From Lachnospira sp. UBA5912 (GTDB taxonomy: Bacteria; Bacillota; Clostridia; Lachnospirales; Lachnospiraceae), in contig DJDY01000106.1 of assembly GCA_002435585.1 (NCBI GenBank), positions 2,391-20,865 on the forward strand: a stretch of 18,475 bases of DNA, in the 5' to 3' direction. The position numbers and the translations under genes are program-made. The notes under the pieces are model-generated. The model saw only the letters and a list, made by a program, of their open reading frames with translations. It was not told the DNA's origin and did not search any database. The first letter of the stretch is position 1. Every line of letters begins with the position of its first letter. Of the stretch, positions 14,753 to 18,475 are shown piece after piece.

Positions 14753-16027
14753 GTGGAGCATACAGTTGCAACAGATCCAAAGGAAATTAAATACATAAAA
14801 AAAAGAAGAAGAAAAGCATTCCGTGAAAGATTATGCTTTTATATATGCAGAATATTTCCGATTAAGAAAAATCTTATAAGTATATGTACATTCGAGGGAA
14901 AGGGCGGATTCGGATGTAATGCGAAACCTCTAGTGAAAAAACTTCATGAGATGAATCCAGAATATGAGTTTGTATGGTTTGTCAATGATATGAACAAAGA
15001 ATTTCCTGAGTATATCCATAAGGTGCCTAACACATTGTGGAGCAGGGCATACTGGCTGACAAGATCTAAAGTGTGGATTGATAATTATAGAAAACCATTT
15101 GGAACATGCAAGCGTAAGGGACAATATTATCTTAATGTAAACCATTACACAATAGGAATTAAATGCACGGGATTACTAAGAGGCAAAGGATTCTCGGAGA
15201 TGGCATATCTGGTAAGCAAGAATGATTCAGATATGATTGACGACCTGGTTATTGATTCAGACTGGTGCGAGCAGAGTTTTGACAAGGCGTTAGTGTATGA
15301 GGGAACATATTTAAAGACGGGAGCACCGAGATGTGATGTCTTATATGGCGACAGAAGCAAATTTAAAGAAAGATTTCATAAGAAATACAATCTTCCAGAT
15401 AATGCAAAGGTGATAATGTTTGCACCAACATTCAGGGAAGGTGCTAAGAATGGTGTTCGCAGTGTTTATTCTGAAATATGGTCAATAGATTTTAAGAGAC
15501 TTATAGATAATCTTGAGAAAAAATTTGGTGGAGAATGGTATGTATGCATAAGGGTTCATCCACAGTTAGCACCTACATTCAGTGAGTATAAGAATCCAGA
15601 GGTGCAGAGCAGGCTTATTGACGAAAGCCAGGCGGATGATATGTATGAGATACTTGCAGCCATGGATGCATACATAACAGATTATTCAAGTGCGTGTTTT
15701 GAGGCAGGTTTTGCACATATACCAGTATTTATATATGCAGATGATATAGAAAAATATGCAAAAGACAGAGGGGCTTTAATGTGGAATATAGCCACAGACC
15801 CAAGGCATGATGTGGGAAATAATAAGAAATTCACGCCCAAGATGAATGTAAAATTTCCATTCCCGATAGCTAGTGATAATGAGCAGCTTGAAGAGGATAT
15901 TATGAAATTCCGACAGGATGAATATGACAATAGGCTTGATGTATTCCATAAGAAGGTTGGACTTGTGTTTAATGGGAATGCAAGTGAGCAGCTGGCAGAG
16001 GAAATAATAAAACATGGTGGTATTTGA
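14753..16027 (+). CDS. CDP-glycerol:glycerophosphate glycerophosphotransferase family protein
   Basis: The start is GTG, with GAGG eight bases upstream. The 424-residue protein follows the TagF-type layout: CTFEGKGGFGCNAKPL at 45-60, YEFVWFVND at 71-79, NHYTIGIKCTG at 130-140, KTGAPRCDVLY at 188-198, IMFAPTFREG at 221-230, RVHPQLAP at 267-274 and ITDYSSACFEAGF at 308-320. Family members move glycerol- or ribitol-phosphate from CDP-activated donors onto teichoic acid or other glycans at the inner face of the membrane. The usual WHG around the first catalytic histidine is NHY here (H131 kept), so acceptor or donor may differ. It pairs logically with the cytidylyltransferase at 1085 (inference). 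The GT2 gene starts 1 base after the stop. Confidence 0.9.
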   Translation: MEHTVATDPKEIKYIKKRRRKAFRERLCFYICRIFPIKKNLISICTFEGKGGFGCNAKPLVKKLHEMNPEYEFVWFVNDMNKEFPEYIHKVPNTLWSRAYWLTRSKVWIDNYRKPFGTCKRKGQYYLNVNHYTIGIKCTGLLRGKGFSEMAYLVSKNDSDMIDDLVIDSDWCEQSFDKALVYEGTYLKTGAPRCDVLYGDRSKFKERFHKKYNLPDNAKVIMFAPTFREGAKNGVRSVYSEIWSIDFKRLIDNLEKKFGGEWYVCIRVHPQLAPTFSEYKNPEVQSRLIDESQADDMYEILAAMDAYITDYSSACFEAGFAHIPVFIYADDIEKYAKDRGALMWNIATDPRHDVGNNKKFTPKMNVKFPFPIASDNEQLEEDIMKFRQDEYDNRLDVFHKKVGLVFNGNASEQLAEEIIKHGGI

Positions 16028-16028
16028 C

Positions 16029-16976
16029 ATGAAGAAAGTATCAATAATAATTCCTGTATATAATACAGCAAAATATCTAAGAAGATGTCTTGATAGCGCA
16101 AAGAATCAGACATATACCAATCTTGAGGTAATATGTGTTGATGATGGCTCTACAGATGGTTCAGAGAAAATCGTAGATGAATATCTGGATGATGAAAGAT
16201 TTGTGATAATCCACAAAGAGAATGGTGGAGAGAGTTCAGCAAGAAATACAGGATTGTTAAAGAGTACTGGTGATTACATAGGCTTCATGGATTGTGATGA
16301 CTGGATTGAAAAAGACATGTATGAGACACTTGTTGAGACAATAGAGGCAAATGATGCTGATATGGCTGCGGCAAGCTGGTATAAGTCATATGATAATAAA
16401 GAAAAAGAGGCTGTAAACTTAAAAACAGTAGAGAGTGGTGTTTTCAACAGAGATAAATTATTGAGATACATATATGAAAGAGATACCTATCAGGGCTTTG
16501 CTTATATGTGGGATAAGCTGTATAGAAGGAAAGTGCTTACAGAGGCTAATGGAGATATGCTGTTATTTGATGAGAATATACAGTTAGGTGGGGATGTGAT
16601 ATATCTTGCAAAGGCTGCCCTGAATTGTGAAAAATCAATCTATATTCCAAAAGGAATGTATCATTATTATCAAAGGAATAAATCAGGATGTCATACTGAG
16701 AATTTAAAAAAGAGATTAGACTGGATAAAATCATATCTTATTGTTATTGATACGTTTGAAAAGAATAATGTACAGGATTATGTGCTTGGATATGTAAAAA
16801 GGTTTTTGGCATATCATAGCAGTAATGTGGCAGAGCTGGCATATAGACAGAATGACAGCCAGACATTGTTATATTGTCAGGATATAATGAGAAAGTATGA
16901 AGATTATTATGTATCATTAAATCAGCTTTATCCGGAAAGAATATTAAAATACAGAGATATTTTAAAATATAGATAG
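16029..16976 (+). CDS. Family 2 glycosyltransferase
   Basis: A GT-A type enzyme of 315 residues starting MKKVSIIIPVYN. VDDGSTD at 37-43 and the metal-binding DCDDW at 88-92 are intact, followed by YQGFAYMWDKLYRR near 150-165 and a helical C-terminus without membrane segments. It should add a sugar from a nucleotide donor to a glycan acceptor. An alternative in-frame ATG at 16014 would overlap the previous gene by 14 bases and has GAGGAA upstream; I preferred 16029 because the chain then begins as this family normally does. It is tightly coupled to the flanking genes. Confidence 0.92.
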   Translation: MKKVSIIIPVYNTAKYLRRCLDSAKNQTYTNLEVICVDDGSTDGSEKIVDEYLDDERFVIIHKENGGESSARNTGLLKSTGDYIGFMDCDDWIEKDMYETLVETIEANDADMAAASWYKSYDNKEKEAVNLKTVESGVFNRDKLLRYIYERDTYQGFAYMWDKLYRRKVLTEANGDMLLFDENIQLGGDVIYLAKAALNCEKSIYIPKGMYHYYQRNKSGCHTENLKKRLDWIKSYLIVIDTFEKNNVQDYVLGYVKRFLAYHSSNVAELAYRQNDSQTLLYCQDIMRKYEDYYVSLNQLYPERILKYRDILKYR

Positions 16977-16990
16977 AGGAGAGGTATCTA

Positions 16991-18157
16991 ATGAAGTGGA
17001 CAAATAAAGGTCATGAATATAATGAGATGTACAAAAATATAGAAAAAAAGAACAGATATTATTTATTTGGAGCAGGAGACTATGGACATCAGTTTCTGGC
17101 GATGTTCAAGGATGAGATAAATATTGCTGGATTCATAGATAACAGTGCCGATAAAATCGGAACAACAATAGAGGAAATTCCATGTTATGCGTTCAATGAT
17201 ATTGATTTAAAGGATGACGAGGCTATTATATTGACAATGTCGCAGATTGCAAGAGTAAAGCCTGTAGAACAGTTATTAAAATCAGGAAAAGTACATAATG
17301 TGGATTACTTTTTAATAGAAGAATTCATATCAGTGTACAATGTGTATAAGTACGATAAGGTATATTTTTCAAGCATATCTTTTTTACCAAGTACAATATG
17401 CAATCTTAACTGCAAGCATTGTCTTAATTTTAACCCATATGCAAAGCAGTTTTATGTGAGAGAATGGGAACAGCTTACAAAAGATGTGGATTTATTTTTC
17501 TCATGTGTGGATTACATTATGCTGTTTCATGTCAGTGGTGGAGAACCAATGCTATATAAGCACACAGCAGATCTGATAGAATATATTGATAAGAATTATG
17601 GACATAAAATCGGAACATTGAGAACTGTAACTAATGGAACAGTTGTACCGAAAGAGGAAGTACTTGAAAAGTTAAGTAAATGCAATATTGAGATAACTGT
17701 AGATGATTACAGAGAGGCGGTTCCAAGATTTAACAGCCGTTTTGACCAGTTAATAGAGAAGCTTGAGGAGTATAATATCAAATATTATATTAATAAAGCA
17801 GAGTCTTGGATTGATCTGGCACCAGATACAACAGATTATTCAAAGCTTCCAGAAGAAGAACTGATAAAACATAGAGATAGCTGTAGCCAGTCATGGGAAG
17901 AATTGCGGGATGGCAAGATATATAGCTGTAATTATGCGGCATACGCAACAGTTGCAGGAATTGCTGGCGAGCAGGATTTAGAGGAAACATATAATCTTGA
18001 AAAATTTACACCAGAGAAGAAAAAGGAACTTGTAGAATTCAGACTTGGATATACAGAGAAGGGATATACTAATTTCTGTAAAAAGTGTCGTGGATTCACA
18101 CCAGAAAATAGTGACGAAGTTGAGCCGGCTTTACAGATATCATTAGGGCAGGAGTAA
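16991..18157 (+). CDS. Radical SAM protein with N-terminal nucleotide-binding-like domain
   Basis: AGGAGAGG precedes the ATG. Residues about 20-115 form a small Rossmann-like module (YYLFGAGDYGHQF at 23-35, AGFIDNS at 46-52) like the one at the C-terminus of the protein at 2475. Residues about 125-300 are a radical SAM core: CNLNCKHC at 137-144 supplies the three Fe-S cysteines (C-x3-C-x2-C) and SGGEP at 182-186 contacts SAM. Later cysteines at 298, 313, 363 and 366 could bind an auxiliary cluster, as in SPASM-type proteins. Such enzymes perform radical chemistry on peptides or sugars; the substrate here is unknown. Position between a glycosyltransferase and another glycan-type gene points to modification of a sugar, nucleotide sugar or acceptor protein (inference). 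Confidence 0.88.
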   Translation: MKWTNKGHEYNEMYKNIEKKNRYYLFGAGDYGHQFLAMFKDEINIAGFIDNSADKIGTTIEEIPCYAFNDIDLKDDEAIILTMSQIARVKPVEQLLKSGKVHNVDYFLIEEFISVYNVYKYDKVYFSSISFLPSTICNLNCKHCLNFNPYAKQFYVREWEQLTKDVDLFFSCVDYIMLFHVSGGEPMLYKHTADLIEYIDKNYGHKIGTLRTVTNGTVVPKEEVLEKLSKCNIEITVDDYREAVPRFNSRFDQLIEKLEEYNIKYYINKAESWIDLAPDTTDYSKLPEEELIKHRDSCSQSWEELRDGKIYSCNYAAYATVAGIAGEQDLEETYNLEKFTPEKKKELVEFRLGYTEKGYTNFCKKCRGFTPENSDEVEPALQISLGQE

Positions 18158-18161
18158 TAAA

Positions 18162-18475
18162 ATGAAAAATATATTAGTGAACACGGTGGATTATACCAGA
18201 ATAGTAGATGTTGTAAAGAGATTAATTAATGATGGAGAAAATAAATTTATAATTTATCCTAAGGGAATGGTTTCATCATATGTTGAAAATATAGTAGTTA
18301 ATCTTGGTGGGGAGATAGAATATTATATAGATAACATCAACTATAATGGCAAGAATGTATTGAGTATTAGTCAGGCTTTGAAAGTTCAGACTAATGCGAA
18401 AATTTTGATAAGCAGTAAAACTGATAAATGTTTTGAAATTTTGAGAGAAAACATATATAGTGTGTTTGATAAATC
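18162..18475 (+). CDS. Unknown protein, N-terminal part (cut by window edge)
   Basis: An open frame starts at an ATG 4 bases after the radical SAM stop, with AGGAG seven bases upstream, and runs off the right edge after 104 codons. The chain begins MKNILVNTVDY and contains FIIYPKGMVSSY, EYYIDNINYNG, and ILISSKTDKCFEIL. The alternation of strands with YIDN and a spaced loop recalls the Rossmann-like modules at 2475 (C-terminus) and 16991 (N-terminus), though the glycine motif is poor. The family cannot be named from this fragment. The context is clearly the same operon. Confidence 0.8.
   Translation, partial: MKNILVNTVDYTRIVDVVKRLINDGENKFIIYPKGMVSSYVENIVVNLGGEIEYYIDNINYNGKNVLSISQALKVQTNAKILISSKTDKCFEILRENIYSVFDK

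Noticed and set aside
15682..16113. 143-codon minus-strand open frame
   Set aside because: It is antisense to the CDP-glycerol transferase relative and the GT2 gene, both with intact motifs; no domain or start signal.

Overview
The window looks like a flagellin-linked accessory glycan locus from a motile, low-GC Firmicute, probably a Lachnospiraceae-type clostridium. The basis is AT-rich DNA with heavy use of AGA and ATA codons, strong AAGGAG-type ribosome sites, and a first 51 bases that encode a typical flagellin C-terminus (LAQANQQKQGVLSLLQ, stop) followed by a clear intrinsic terminator. The taxonomic call is inference; no rRNA or housekeeping marker is present.

Region 1 (169-6666, + strand) is a run of five genes: a LicD-family phosphotransferase; a cytidylyltransferase fused to a Gfo/Idh/MocA oxidoreductase; a TIM-barrel sugar isomerase/epimerase-like protein with an extra Rossmann-like C-terminal domain and an altered metal site; a second, intact-looking TIM-barrel epimerase; and an oxidoreductase fused to a glycerophosphodiester phosphodiesterase (GDPD) domain. 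Region 2 (6762-9114) holds two more LicD paralogues, one on each strand, an A-rich divergent leader, and a 102-nt near-continuous hairpin beside a perfect 20-nt palindrome.

Region 3 (9263-14423) is more disordered. It has a minus-strand TPR plus StrF-like glycosyltransferase gene split by an apparent 1-base frameshift, a GT23/NodZ-like fucosyltransferase-fold protein, and an AAA-ATPase/PD-(D/E)XK gene broken by an internal deletion. Region 4 (14424-18475, + strand) starts with a candidate sigma-28 promoter and a strong terminator, then an operon: a CDP-glycerol glycerophosphotransferase-family protein, a GT2 glycosyltransferase, a radical SAM protein with an N-terminal nucleotide-binding-like domain, and a gene cut by the window edge.

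Read together (inference), the locus could make a CDP-activated polyol or sugar-alcohol phosphate (oxidoreductases, epimerases, cytidylyltransferase) and transfer it to a flagellar or cell-surface glycan (LicD proteins, the CDP-glycerol transferase relative, glycosyltransferases). The GDPD domain could trim or recycle the phosphodiester. Three reaction types (LicD, oxidoreductase, TIM barrel) each occur at least twice with different fusions, which suggests a duplicated and diverged pathway. The chemical product cannot be read from the sequence.
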